Part shown: positions 1-5,369 of the stretch, piece by piece
Numbering within the stretch: the stretch's first letter is position 1
Layout: each line of letters starts with the position of its first letter
NCBI GenBank assembly: GCA_003660555.1
Contig: QMUK01000077.1
Location: forward strand, 1 to 5,369
Length of the DNA: 5,369 nucleotides
Reading direction: 5' to 3'
Origin: Thermococci archaeon
Lineage (GTDB): Archaea > Hadarchaeota > B88-G9
Notes under the pieces: model-generated
What the model was told of the DNA's origin: nothing
The model's database searches: none
Seen by the model: only the letters and a program-made list of their open reading frames with translations
Program-made: the position numbers and the translations under genes

Positions 1-738
1 CTCCGGGCCGTTTATGCTTATGAAGTAGGCATCTGCCTCATTGGCCACTGCTTTAGCTATTAGGGTCTTCCCCGTTCCAGGGGGGCCGTGGAGCAACACT
101 CCCTTGGGAGGCTCTATTCCCAATTTCTTGAACAACTCGGGGTGTTTCAGGGGGAGCTCTATCATCTCCCTTACTCTCTGTAATTCCTCCTTCAGTCCTC
201 CTATGTCTTCGTATGTTACTGTAGGCCTCACGATTTTCTCTTCAGATACGGGCCTCTCTGATATCTTGAGGTTAGTTGCCTCATTTACCTGCACGTATCC
301 GCTGGGATTCGTGTTAGTCACTACGAATGGTATAGATGTTCCTAGAACTGATATTCCGACTCTACTTCCCTTTCTCAGAGGTCTTCCTAGCAATTGATCC
401 CTCACATAAGCTTCGAAGCCCGGTGAGAACCTTATAGGCTCGGTTGGGGCTAAAGTTATGCTCTTAGCCTGTTTGACTTCTGTCTTTCTGACTTTCACAG
501 GCTCTCCCAGACCTACTCCTGCTTCTTTCCTCATGTATCCGTCCATCCTTATTATTCCCAATCCTTCATCCTCAGGATAAGCAGGCCAAGCTAAAGCAAC
601 GGTTTTCTCCTTACCCTCTATTTCCACTATGTCCCCTGAGCCTATTCCAAGCTTATTCATGGTGTATCTGTCTATTCTAACTATGCCTCTACCAACGTCT
701 CTTCCCTTGGCCTCGGCTACTTTGAGTTCCACCTCCAT
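1..738 (-). CDS. CDC48/VAT-family AAA+ ATPase, N-terminal part (cut by window edge)
   Basis: This is the first 246 codons of a cytosolic AAA+ unfoldase of the CDC48/p97/VAT family, which unfolds proteins for degradation or remodelling in archaea. Residues about 1-86 read as the double-psi beta-barrel half of the N-domain (start [21 protein letters not shown]), and about 105-165 as the second N-subdomain. The first AAA module opens with [12 protein letters not shown] near residue 174 and carries Walker A GPPGTGKT at 218-225. The frame stays open to base 1, so Walker B, the arginine fingers and any second AAA ring lie outside the window. The start is ATG at 738-736, supported by a strong Shine-Dalgarno site GAGGTGATC at 750-742. 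The gene diverges from the winged-helix regulator across an 84-bp promoter region. The family call is firm; one versus two AAA modules cannot be judged here, although this N-domain usually accompanies two. Confidence 0.93.
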   Translation of the reverse strand, partial: MEVELKVAEAKGRDVGRGIVRIDRYTMNKLGIGSGDIVEIEGKEKTVALAWPAYPEDEGLGIIRMDGYMRKEAGVGLGEPVKVRKTEVKQAKSITLAPTEPIRFSPGFEAYVRDQLLGRPLRKGSRVGISVLGTSIPFVVTNTNPSGYVQVNEATNLKISERPVSEEKIVRPTVTYEDIGGLKEELQRVREMIELPLKHPELFKKLGIEPPKGVLLHGPPGTGKTLIAKAVANEADAYFISINGPE

Positions 739-741
739 AAA

Positions 742-750
742 GATCACCTC
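742..750 (-). promoter_or_regulatory. Ribosome binding site of the CDC48-like gene
   Basis: On the minus strand GAGGTGATC, a nine-base match to the complement of the archaeal 16S rRNA 3' end, lies three bases before the ATG at 738. It fixes the start codon. The regulator on the other strand has the same GGTGATC core. Confidence 0.75.
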
Positions 751-756
751 TTGTTG

Positions 757-780
757 CTGACATTATGTCAGTGACATAAT
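757..780. promoter_or_regulatory. Palindromic operator with three alternating TGACAT half-sites
   Basis: Half-site TGACAT occurs at 758-763 (plus), as its complement ATGTCA at 765-770, and again at 772-777 (plus), each starting 7 bp after the last. This gives two overlapping perfect inverted repeats: CTGACAT-T-ATGTCAG at 757-771, and ATTATGTCA-G-TGACATAAT at 762-780. It sits between the start codons of the divergent CDC48-like and winged-helix genes and abuts their AT-rich TATA element. In the cdc48 direction it covers the stretch from TATA to the predicted transcript start; in the regulator direction it covers the BRE position. Such placement is typical of archaeal repressor sites. The regulator at 823-1374 is the obvious candidate to bind it, which would make the circuit autoregulatory. 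The symmetry is directly visible; the binding protein is inferred. Confidence 0.75.
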
Positions 781-797
781 ATATATAAACTTTTCCT
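780..797. promoter_or_regulatory. Bidirectional TATA element with minus-strand BRE
   Basis: TATATATAAA at 780-789 reads as TTTATATATA on the minus strand and can position TBP for either gene. On the minus strand it follows a purine-rich BRE-like GGAAAAG at 797-791, very close to archaeal promoter consensus, which points the stronger promoter toward the CDC48-like gene with a transcript start near 760. In the plus direction the BRE position is filled by half-site sequence (TGACATAA), and transcription would start near 810, giving a leader of about 12 bases before the regulator ATG. Whether one TATA box serves both genes cannot be settled by reading. Confidence 0.65.
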
Positions 798-813
798 CAG
801 TGCAAATGTACCA

Positions 814-822
814 GGGGTGATC
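814..822 (+). promoter_or_regulatory. Ribosome binding site deciding the regulator start
   Basis: GGGGTGATC ends directly at the ATG at 823, placing the G-rich core five bases upstream of it. This favours ATG 823 over the in-frame GTG at 817, which would lie inside the ribosome site. Confidence 0.6.
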
Positions 823-1374
823 ATGGAGGCAGAGATGGTACTGGACATACTGGGAAGTGAGACCAGAAGAAGGATACTGAGGCTTCTCTCTATAAGAAGG
901 AAATGTTATTTGACAGAAATATCCAAGATGCTTGAAATTAGCCAAAAAGCTTTGATAAGACATCTGGAAATACTAGAAAAAAGGGGAATAATATCATCGT
1001 ATTACGAGAAGGAAGAAGGGCCAGCTAGGAAGTACTTCTTCCTCAACAGAGGTTTGCAACTAGATTTGAGGATTGCCCCCGGCTCTTACGTGGTTCTCAC
1101 TAGAGAAGTGGTTGAGAGTCCAAAAAGCGAACTAGAGTTAGAATTAACCGAATGCAGGAGACTAGATCCAGAGGAAAGGATGAAGAAATTGAAGTCTCTT
1201 AGAAAGAAATTAGAGGAGAAACTAGAGGAGATCAACAGGGAGAGAGATTCGATATTGGACTTGCTCTCCAAAATAGACAGGGAGATGAGAGATGCTGAGA
1301 GAGAAGAAATTATGAAGAAGCTCAGGGAACTAGGGATAGAAAGAAAATCCATAGTTTTCAGGAGGATCGACTAG
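823..1374 (+). CDS. ArsR-like winged-helix regulator with C-terminal coiled coil (Phr-like)
   Basis: This is a cytosolic DNA-binding protein of 183 residues. Residues about 5-90 form an ArsR-type winged helix: [16 protein letters not shown] opens the domain, [17 protein letters not shown] (40-56) is the recognition helix, and [13 protein letters not shown] (62-74) is the wing. Residues about 116-170 are a Lys/Glu-rich amphipathic helix, probably a dimerising coiled coil. No metal-site cysteine pair or ligand domain is visible. From memory, the domain order, the LG-ETRRRIL opening and the GPARKY-type wing resemble Phr, the Pyrococcus heat-shock repressor, which controls an AAA+ ATPase gene, hsp20 and itself. 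The divergent CDC48-like ATPase and the palindrome between them support that reading. I chose ATG 823, with GGGGTGATC (814-822) as ribosome site; a GTG at 817 would overlap that site. Its stop shares the four bases CTAG with the convergent pstB stop. Regulator identity is strong; the Phr-like role is inferred. Confidence 0.88.
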   Translation: MEAEMVLDILGSETRRRILRLLSIRRKCYLTEISKMLEISQKALIRHLEILEKRGIISSYYEKEEGPARKYFFLNRGLQLDLRIAPGSYVVLTREVVESPKSELELELTECRRLDPEERMKKLKSLRKKLEEKLEEINRERDSILDLLSKIDREMRDAEREEIMKKLRELGIERKSIVFRRID

Positions 1375-2129
1375 CCAAATCTTCCTGTTATGTATTCCTC
1401 TGTTCTTCGATCTCTCGGGTTTTCGAATACTTGTGTGGTTTTTCCGTATTCTATGAGTTCTCCGTTCAAGAAGAAGGCTGTGTAATCTCCGATTCTAGCA
1501 GCTTGTTGCATATTGTGAGTGACTATTACTATGGTGTATTCCTTCTTGAGACTCACTAAAAGATCCTCTATCTTGGAAGTGGATATTGGATCCAAAGCCG
1601 AAGCTGGTTCGTCTAGAAGTAAAACTTCTGGATTAGTAGCTATTGCCCTAGCTATACAAAGTCTCTGTTGCTGACCCCCACTCAAGTTAGTTCCTAGTTC
1701 ATGCAACTTGTCCCTGACTTCCTCCCACAGAGCGGCTTTTTGGAGGCTTTCCCTCACTACTTTGTCTATGTATTCCTTGTCTTTTATTCCCCTTAGCTTG
1801 AGACCTATTGCCACGTTCTCGTAAATACTCATGTTAGGAAATGGATTCGGCCTTTGAAACACCATTCCCATCCTACTTCTGACTTCCACGGGATCCATTT
1901 TGTAGACGTCTCTTCCGTCTAAAATCACTTCTCCCTCTACCTTCGCCCCTCTCTTGAGCTCGTGAAGCCTGTTTATGCACCGTATGAACGTGCTCTTTCC
2001 ACAACCACTCGGTCCTATTATGGCGGTTATCGATCTATCCCTTATGACCATGTTTATGTTTTTCAGTGCTTGGAAATCCCCGTACCATGCGCTTAAATTT
2101 CTTATGGCTATTTTCTCATCTGAAGGCAT
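1371..2129 (-). CDS. pstB: Phosphate ABC transporter ATP-binding protein PstB
   Basis: This is the ATPase subunit of the high-affinity phosphate importer. It acts as a dimer on the cytosolic face of PstC-PstA and powers phosphate uptake by ATP hydrolysis. At 252 residues it has the usual PstB length. Walker A is GPSGCGKST (39-47), the Q-loop is at Q92 (VFQRPNPFP, characteristic of PstB), the ABC signature LSGGQQQR is at 149-156, Walker B VLLLDEP is at 169-175 and the switch histidine is H205 in VTHNM. All catalytic positions are intact. The ATG at 2129 is preceded by AGGAGGTAA, a near-ideal ribosome site that contains the pstA stop codon, so the two genes are probably translationally coupled. 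It is the last gene of the pst operon. Its TAG stop overlaps the stop of the convergent regulator within CTAG, leaving no room for a separate terminator between them. Confidence 0.97.
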   Translation of the reverse strand: MPSDEKIAIRNLSAWYGDFQALKNINMVIRDRSITAIIGPSGCGKSTFIRCINRLHELKRGAKVEGEVILDGRDVYKMDPVEVRSRMGMVFQRPNPFPNMSIYENVAIGLKLRGIKDKEYIDKVVRESLQKAALWEEVRDKLHELGTNLSGGQQQRLCIARAIATNPEVLLLDEPASALDPISTSKIEDLLVSLKKEYTIVIVTHNMQQAARIGDYTAFFLNGELIEYGKTTQVFENPRDRRTEEYITGRFG

Positions 2130-2133
2130 GGAA

Positions 2134-2958
2134 TTACCTCCTGAGCTTGTATTTCACAGCTAAGTTTATGGCCAATACCATCAACATCAGGATTAAGGCA
2201 GCTCCCCATGCCTTCTGATGCCAATCTGGATACGGGGAAGTAGCATACACATATATGACCAGAGGTAGGGCAGAAACTGGCTCAAATGGGCTTCTAACGA
2301 ATTCCGGGTTTCCAAATGCTGTGAAAAGTAGGGGAGCTGTCTCTCCCATTATCCTGGCCAGGGCCAGCAATATTCCCGTTATTATTCCTGGTCTAGCTGC
2401 TCTAATTACTATTTTAGTTATGACTTTCCATTTCTCAGCCCCTAGGCTGAGTCCAGCCTCTCTGACATCTATGGGAACCAATTTGAGGGCTTCCTCGCTC
2501 GATCTGACTATGGTGGGTATAGCCAATATGCTGAGGGCAAAAGCACCTGCTATGGCTGAGAATCCAAACTTCCTGACTATGAGGGAATAGGCGAATACTC
2601 CTGCCACTATGCTAGGTGTCCCAGCGAAAGTGTCGCTTAGGAGTCTCACCAAGTTTCTGAACCAATTGTCTTGGTACTCCGAAAGGTATATTGCAGTTAG
2701 AATGCCCACGGGTATGCTGAAAGACATGGTCAATGCTGCTAAGATTATGGAGCCCTCTATGGCATTAGCTATTCCTCCTCCTACCTCCCCTGGAGGTTTT
2801 GGAAGAGAAATGAAGAACTCTAGACTCACTGCTTTTATTCCTCTCACTAGAGTAGTGCCTACTATATGTATTAGTGGCAAAATGGCAAATGAAAGTGAAA
2901 TGAAGCAGTAAATTGTAAATATTTTGTCTTTTATAAGCTTTGTTTTTGCCATTTCCAA
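2134..2958 (-). CDS. pstA: Phosphate ABC transporter permease PstA
   Basis: This is one of two membrane subunits forming the phosphate channel; it pairs with PstC and contacts PstB. It has 274 residues with about six hydrophobic segments (roughly 13-35, 65-92, 105-130, 134-152, 188-212, 250-270). The cytoplasmic coupling loop that docks the ATPase is the EAA-type stretch [16 protein letters not shown] starting at E167, followed by [10 protein letters not shown] (201-210), typical of PstA. The start is probably TTG at 2958, because a ribosome site GGGAGGGT (2972-2965) lies six bases before it; the ATG two codons later (2952) would sit twelve bases away. With TTG, the gene overlaps the end of pstC by 28 bases in another frame. 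Its TAA stop forms part of the pstB ribosome site. Function is well supported; only the start is uncertain. Confidence 0.95.
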   Translation of the reverse strand: MEMAKTKLIKDKIFTIYCFISLSFAILPLIHIVGTTLVRGIKAVSLEFFISLPKPPGEVGGGIANAIEGSIILAALTMSFSIPVGILTAIYLSEYQDNWFRNLVRLLSDTFAGTPSIVAGVFAYSLIVRKFGFSAIAGAFALSILAIPTIVRSSEEALKLVPIDVREAGLSLGAEKWKVITKIVIRAARPGIITGILLALARIMGETAPLLFTAFGNPEFVRSPFEPVSALPLVIYVYATSPYPDWHQKAWGAALILMLMVLAINLAVKYKLRR

Positions 2959-3833
2959 ATTACAACCCTCCCAATCAAGTTCATCGATAAAGAAACAACT
3001 AAAAGTATGAAAGCTACAGCTATCAATGAAGAGAGGTGCAGATCCCCTGTGGCTTCAGTGAATTCGTTCGCTATTACAGCTGCCATTGTGTATCCTGGGC
3101 TTAAGAGAGAAGCAGATATAACGGGAGAATTGCCTATTACCATTGTTACCGCCATTGTTTCTCCAACCGCTCTTCCATATCCCAGTATTACTCCACCAAG
3201 AATTCCTATCTTGGCATACGGAATACAAACCTTCATCATGACCTCATATCTCCTTGCTCCGAGACTGTATAAAGCTTCTTTCAAGTCTTCAGGGACCATC
3301 ATCAGAGATTCCTTCATTATGCTCGATATTATCGGGGTTATCATGAAAGTCAAGATTATTATTGCTGTTAACATGGACAATCCGGTCAAACTTCTTCCAG
3401 AGAAAAGGGGGATGAACGAGAGTGGTTCCAACCAGTATTGGAGATGGTCCCTCACAAACGGTGCAACGTAGAATATTCCCCATAGTCCTATTATCACGCT
3501 AGGTATTGCTGCTATTAGCTCTATGAGTGAGGAGAGTACGTCTCTCAGTCTAGGTGGGGCCATTTCAGATAGAAACACAGCTATTCCCAAGCTTAGGACT
3601 ACCGATATCAGGAGAGATAACGTAGAAGTTAAAATGGTTCCATAAAGGAAAGGAAGTGCCCCGAAATCGTTTCTCAGCGGATTCCAGCTTTTTCCAAAGA
3701 CAAAACTCAGGCCGAAGCGCTTCCATGTAGGAATGGAATTGCACAAAAGTTGATGGAAAAAGAGCACAAAAAGCAGTACTATCAGGAGTGCGAAAAAGGA
3801 GACTAAGAAGAGAAAGAGTTTATCTCCCCTCAT
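2931..3833 (-). CDS. pstC: Phosphate ABC transporter permease PstC
   Basis: This is the second membrane subunit of the phosphate channel. It has 300 residues, with an N-terminal membrane anchor (about 7-29), an extracytoplasmic linker containing SWNPLRNDFGALPFLYGT (49-66), which resembles the start of PstC permease domains, and further hydrophobic segments near 64-89, 104-123, 152-172, 207-232 and 265-290. The EAA coupling loop runs from E186 (EALYSLGARRYEVMMK) and is followed by YGRAVGETMAV (219-229), matching the PstC-type permease core. The ATG at 3833 lies 14 bases inside the end of pstS, and GAGG directly abuts it, too close to work well as a ribosome site. Translation therefore probably depends on ribosomes finishing pstS. 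No frameshift or lost motif is visible. Confidence 0.95.
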   Translation of the reverse strand: MRGDKLFLFLVSFFALLIVLLFVLFFHQLLCNSIPTWKRFGLSFVFGKSWNPLRNDFGALPFLYGTILTSTLSLLISVVLSLGIAVFLSEMAPPRLRDVLSSLIELIAAIPSVIIGLWGIFYVAPFVRDHLQYWLEPLSFIPLFSGRSLTGLSMLTAIIILTFMITPIISSIMKESLMMVPEDLKEALYSLGARRYEVMMKVCIPYAKIGILGGVILGYGRAVGETMAVTMVIGNSPVISASLLSPGYTMAAVIANEFTEATGDLHLSSLIAVAFILLVVSLSMNLIGRVVIWKWQKQSL

Positions 3834-4917
3834 CCTCGCTCACTCTTACCTTGGATATCGCCTCTAGGTTGCGTTTCACGACTTCCTCTGGGAGAGGCAC
3901 GTATCCTAGGGGTTCACAGTACTTCTGCCCCTCCGTTAAAACCCACTCGAGGAAGTCCACTAGCGCTTTGGCTTTTTCCTCTGGCATGTAACTCAGATCT
4001 TGGTACAACAGTATATACGTGAAGCTGGACATTGGGTAGCTCCTCTCTCCCGGTGCATTGACTATGCTGAAACCATACCAGCTTTCATTCCACTCTGGAA
4101 GTTCCTCTATGGAATTCAGAGCTGCGCTAGAAATTGTCTCTAAATTTGCCTCTACGAAGTTTTCCTCTCTATTCATCAATAGTGCGTGCACTAATTTGTT
4201 TTGTATTGCATAAGTGAGCTCTACGTAGCCTATTGAATAGGGATTTTGCTTTACTGCCGCAGTCACTCCCTCGTTTCCTTTAGCTTGGACTCCTCTGTCC
4301 CCTATTTCTTTTGTGAATGGGAAGTTCTTTCCCCTTCCTATTTCCTTAGACCATCTCTCGCTTACTGAGGAGAGATAATCCGTGAATATAAAGGTAGTAC
4401 CACTACTATCTGCTCTCTTCACAACAACTATTCTCTCGGAGGGTAGATCAATTTCTGGGTTAAGTTTCTTCAGTAATGGGTCGTCCCATCTATCTATTTC
4501 TCCTAGATAGATCTTGGATATTGCTTCCCCGTCTAGTTTGAGTCTTCCCTTAATTCCCGGTAGGTTATAGATTATCACAACTGCTCCTATTGCCTCTGGA
4601 ATATGGAGAACCGTTCCCTTTGCTTTAGTGTATTCTTCCGGACTCATAGGAACGTCACTAGCTCCGAAATCGATTGACCTCTCTATCATTTGTCTTATAC
4701 CTCCTCCACTGCCTATACTCTGATAGTTCACTATGACTCTTCCTTGAGAGACTTTCTTGTACTCCTCAGCCCATTTCGCTATGAGCGGATATGGGAAGCT
4801 AGCACCTGCTCCGTTTATCACTATCCTTTCTTCACCTTTCTTTTCCCCATTTTCCCCTATGCATGCAGAGGAAAATAGTACTAGGAATAAGATGGGCAAA
4901 ACGCCCCTATGGGACAA
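3820..4917 (-). CDS. pstS: Phosphate-binding lipoprotein PstS
   Basis: This is the substrate-binding protein of the phosphate importer, secreted and held at the outer face of the membrane. With the preferred TTG start (4917) it has 365 residues, beginning with a short basic stretch, a hydrophobic core (VLPILFLVLF) and a lipobox FSSAC whose cysteine (C19) would carry the lipid anchor. Phosphate contacts known from E. coli PstS have counterparts: S40 and F41 in GAGASFP, S70 in SIGSGGG, D88 in DFGASD, and R168, S172, G173 and T174 in RADSSGTT. Only Thr10 of the E. coli protein is changed, to Ser. The alternative ATG at 4947 would add ten residues but lies four bases after a TATA box and has no ribosome site. 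This is the first gene of pstSCAB; its stop overlaps pstC by 14 bases. Family assignment is very firm; the start is less certain. Confidence 0.95.
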   Translation of the reverse strand: MSHRGVLPILFLVLFSSACIGENGEKKGEERIVINGAGASFPYPLIAKWAEEYKKVSQGRVIVNYQSIGSGGGIRQMIERSIDFGASDVPMSPEEYTKAKGTVLHIPEAIGAVVIIYNLPGIKGRLKLDGEAISKIYLGEIDRWDDPLLKKLNPEIDLPSERIVVVKRADSSGTTFIFTDYLSSVSERWSKEIGRGKNFPFTKEIGDRGVQAKGNEGVTAAVKQNPYSIGYVELTYAIQNKLVHALLMNREENFVEANLETISSAALNSIEELPEWNESWYGFSIVNAPGERSYPMSSFTYILLYQDLSYMPEEKAKALVDFLEWVLTEGQKYCEPLGYVPLPEEVVKRNLEAISKVRVSEDEGR

Positions 4918-4919
4918 GT

Positions 4920-4927
4920 CTCCACCC
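4920..4927 (-). promoter_or_regulatory. Candidate ribosome binding site of pstS
   Basis: On the minus strand GGGTGGAG lies two bases before the TTG at 4917. Its GGTG core pairs with the 16S tail, though less well than the sites of the neighbouring genes. No comparable site precedes the ATG at 4947, so this supports the later start. Confidence 0.45.
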
Positions 4928-4950
4928 GATGGGGCCAAGAGGTTCATGAG

Positions 4951-4968
4951 ATATAAAACCTTCCCGGT
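4951..4968 (-). promoter_or_regulatory. pst operon promoter (BRE plus TATA)
   Basis: On the minus strand TTTTATAT (4958-4951) follows a purine-rich BRE-like GGGAAGG (4965-4959). Archaeal transcription begins about 25 bases past the TATA centre, so the predicted start is near 4930. This yields a leader of about 13 bases before TTG 4917, almost the same TATA-to-start distance (about 38) as for the regulator gene. No other promoter is evident between here and 1371, so the four pst genes are probably one transcript. Confidence 0.65.
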
Positions 4969-4980
4969 TTCAGATCAAAT

Positions 4981-5009
4981 AGACGAAGTGTCTTAGTACG
5001 AAAGACGAA
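4981..5009. repeat. AGACGAA repeats upstream of the pst promoter
   Basis: AGACGAA occurs at 4981-4987 and again at 5003-5009, exactly 22 bp apart (about two helix turns), with a related TACGAA at 4997-5002. GTCTT at 4990-4994 is also inverted relative to AAGAC at 5002-5006. The cluster begins about 16 bp upstream of the BRE of pstS, where an activator of phosphate-starvation genes would be expected to bind. No known archaeal phosphate-box consensus is claimed. The repeat is visible; the regulatory role is a guess from position. Confidence 0.4.
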
Positions 5010-5027
5010 TCTCGACTAGTCCGAGAT
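5009..5027. repeat. Inverted repeat ATCTCG/CGAGAT
   Basis: ATCTCG (5009-5014) and CGAGAT (5022-5027) are perfect complements around the seven-base spacer ACTAGTC, and the centre itself holds the eight-base palindrome GACTAGTC (5014-5021). It directly follows the second AGACGAA repeat. It could be a protein site or a small hairpin. There is no T-run on either side, so it is not a convincing terminator. Confidence 0.4.
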
Positions 5028-5064
5028 GCCCTAGGAGTAATCGTACGGGTTCAGAGGAAAAAAT

Positions 5065-5369
5065 GTGAAGTTCTCTATCTCTATCCTGCCCAGAGACTTA
5101 GAAGAGTTTCTCCTAGACTCTGGAGGTAGAAAAATATTTTTAGCTTAGTTGGTGGAACAGGAAGTGCCCAATAAATAAAGACGTTTGTCTCTTCGATGGT
5201 ATGTATGTTGGCAGTAATAACTCCGGTTCCCCAAACTCAATGAATGAAGAGATTCGGAAAAATAAGAAATCAGCGACCTTTACTCGTGGAGCTATGGAAT
5301 ATACTTTGCACCTAACTCTAGGATTGAGTATGTCTATTCATTCGGATTGGGGATCCAACTCCCAAGAGA
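5065..5369 (+). other. Region without an intact gene; possible decayed coding sequence
   Basis: No complete gene of ordinary size is present on either strand. On the plus strand a GTG at 5065, with GAGG eight bases upstream, opens a 27-codon frame (MKFSISILPRDLEEFLLDSG onward) that stops at 5146. A second frame encodes LVGGTGSAQ at about 5145-5171 before a stop. The third frame is open from 5144 to the edge, with an ATG at 5201 and an AT-rich ATAAATAAAG (5171-5180) about 26 bases before it. From 5263 to the edge another frame reads EISDLYSWSYGIYFAPNSRI and onward. Protein-like stretches switching frame would fit a gene broken by frameshifts, or the ATG at 5201 could begin a gene running off the window. 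The Asn/Ser-rich translation from 5201 is unlike the Lys/Glu/Leu-rich neighbours. I recognise no family. Confidence 0.25.

Noticed and set aside
41-397. Open plus-strand frame of 118 codons
   Set aside because: It lies wholly antisense to the CDC48-like N-terminal region, whose minus-strand reading has clear domain motifs, and its translation has no recognisable family features.
1086-1352. Ser/Leu/Phe-rich minus-strand frame of 88 codons
   Set aside because: It is the complement of the Lys/Glu-rich coiled-coil codons of the regulator, which explains its odd composition.
2255-2911. Two open plus-strand frames opposite pstA
   Set aside because: They are shadows of the PstA membrane protein reading with no plausible ribosome site or motif.
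3007-3471. Open plus-strand frame of 154 codons
   Set aside because: It is antisense to pstC, whose permease motifs and EAA loop are intact; long antisense frames are common opposite hydrophobic proteins.
4995-5006. AGTACGAAAGAC resembles the sarcin-ricin loop of 23S rRNA (AGTACGAGAGGA)
   Set aside because: It departs from a nearly invariant motif, and no neighbouring 23S sequence or helix is present, so it is taken as chance similarity.
5030-5060. CGGGTTCAGAGG, resembling a tRNA T-loop
   Set aside because: GGTTCAG lacks the expected following bases and I could not fold acceptor, D or anticodon arms around it.
5130-5141. Palindrome AAAAATATTTTT as promoter or terminator
   Set aside because: It could serve as a TATA element on either strand, but no convincing start codon lies at the expected distance; low-complexity AT sequence forms such palindromes easily.
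5143-5345. Open minus-strand frame of about 67 codons ending in FIGHFLFHQLS
   Set aside because: It has no ATG, GTG or TTG in frame after its upstream TGA and is the exact complement of the open plus-strand frame; no motif decides for it.

Overview
The window reads as a dense stretch of chromosome from a thermophilic archaeon. The evidence is a CDC48/VAT-type AAA+ ATPase with the archaeal N-domain, promoters of the archaeal TATA/BRE type, an ArsR-like regulator resembling the Pyrococcus heat-shock repressor Phr, heavy use of AGA/AGG and ATA codons, and Shine-Dalgarno sites of the form GGTGATC. The exact lineage cannot be fixed from this sequence. A Korarchaeum-like or Thermococcus-like genome would fit, but that is only an impression.

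Layout. Positions 1-738 (minus) hold the N-terminal 246 codons of a CDC48/VAT ATPase, cut by the window edge just after Walker A. Positions 739-822 are a short divergent promoter region with three TGACAT half-sites in alternating orientation and one AT-rich TATA element that reads in both directions. Positions 823-1374 (plus) encode a 183-residue winged-helix regulator with a C-terminal coiled coil. It runs tail-to-tail into a complete phosphate transporter operon on the minus strand, transcribed pstS, pstC, pstA, pstB from about 4930 down to 1371, with overlapping or abutting cistrons throughout. The last roughly 400 bases (4968-5369) hold the presumed upstream control region of pstS (repeats and a small hairpin), followed by sequence with no intact gene, perhaps a decayed gene or the edge of one.

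How the genes work together. PstS is a membrane-anchored lipoprotein that captures phosphate. PstC and PstA form the membrane channel and PstB supplies ATP hydrolysis. All motifs expected for a working importer are present, including every phosphate contact known from E. coli PstS, with one conservative Thr-to-Ser change. No phoU and no phosphate sensor gene are visible. The regulator faces away from the ATPase gene across a palindromic operator, an arrangement suggesting an autoregulated proteostasis or heat-shock switch rather than a phosphate regulator. It meets the pst operon only at the 3' ends.

The observations most worth following up are the operator with alternating half-sites in the cdc48/regulator promoter, a likely start-codon correction for pstS (TTG at 4917 instead of ATG at 4947), and the unexplained 5065-5369 region.
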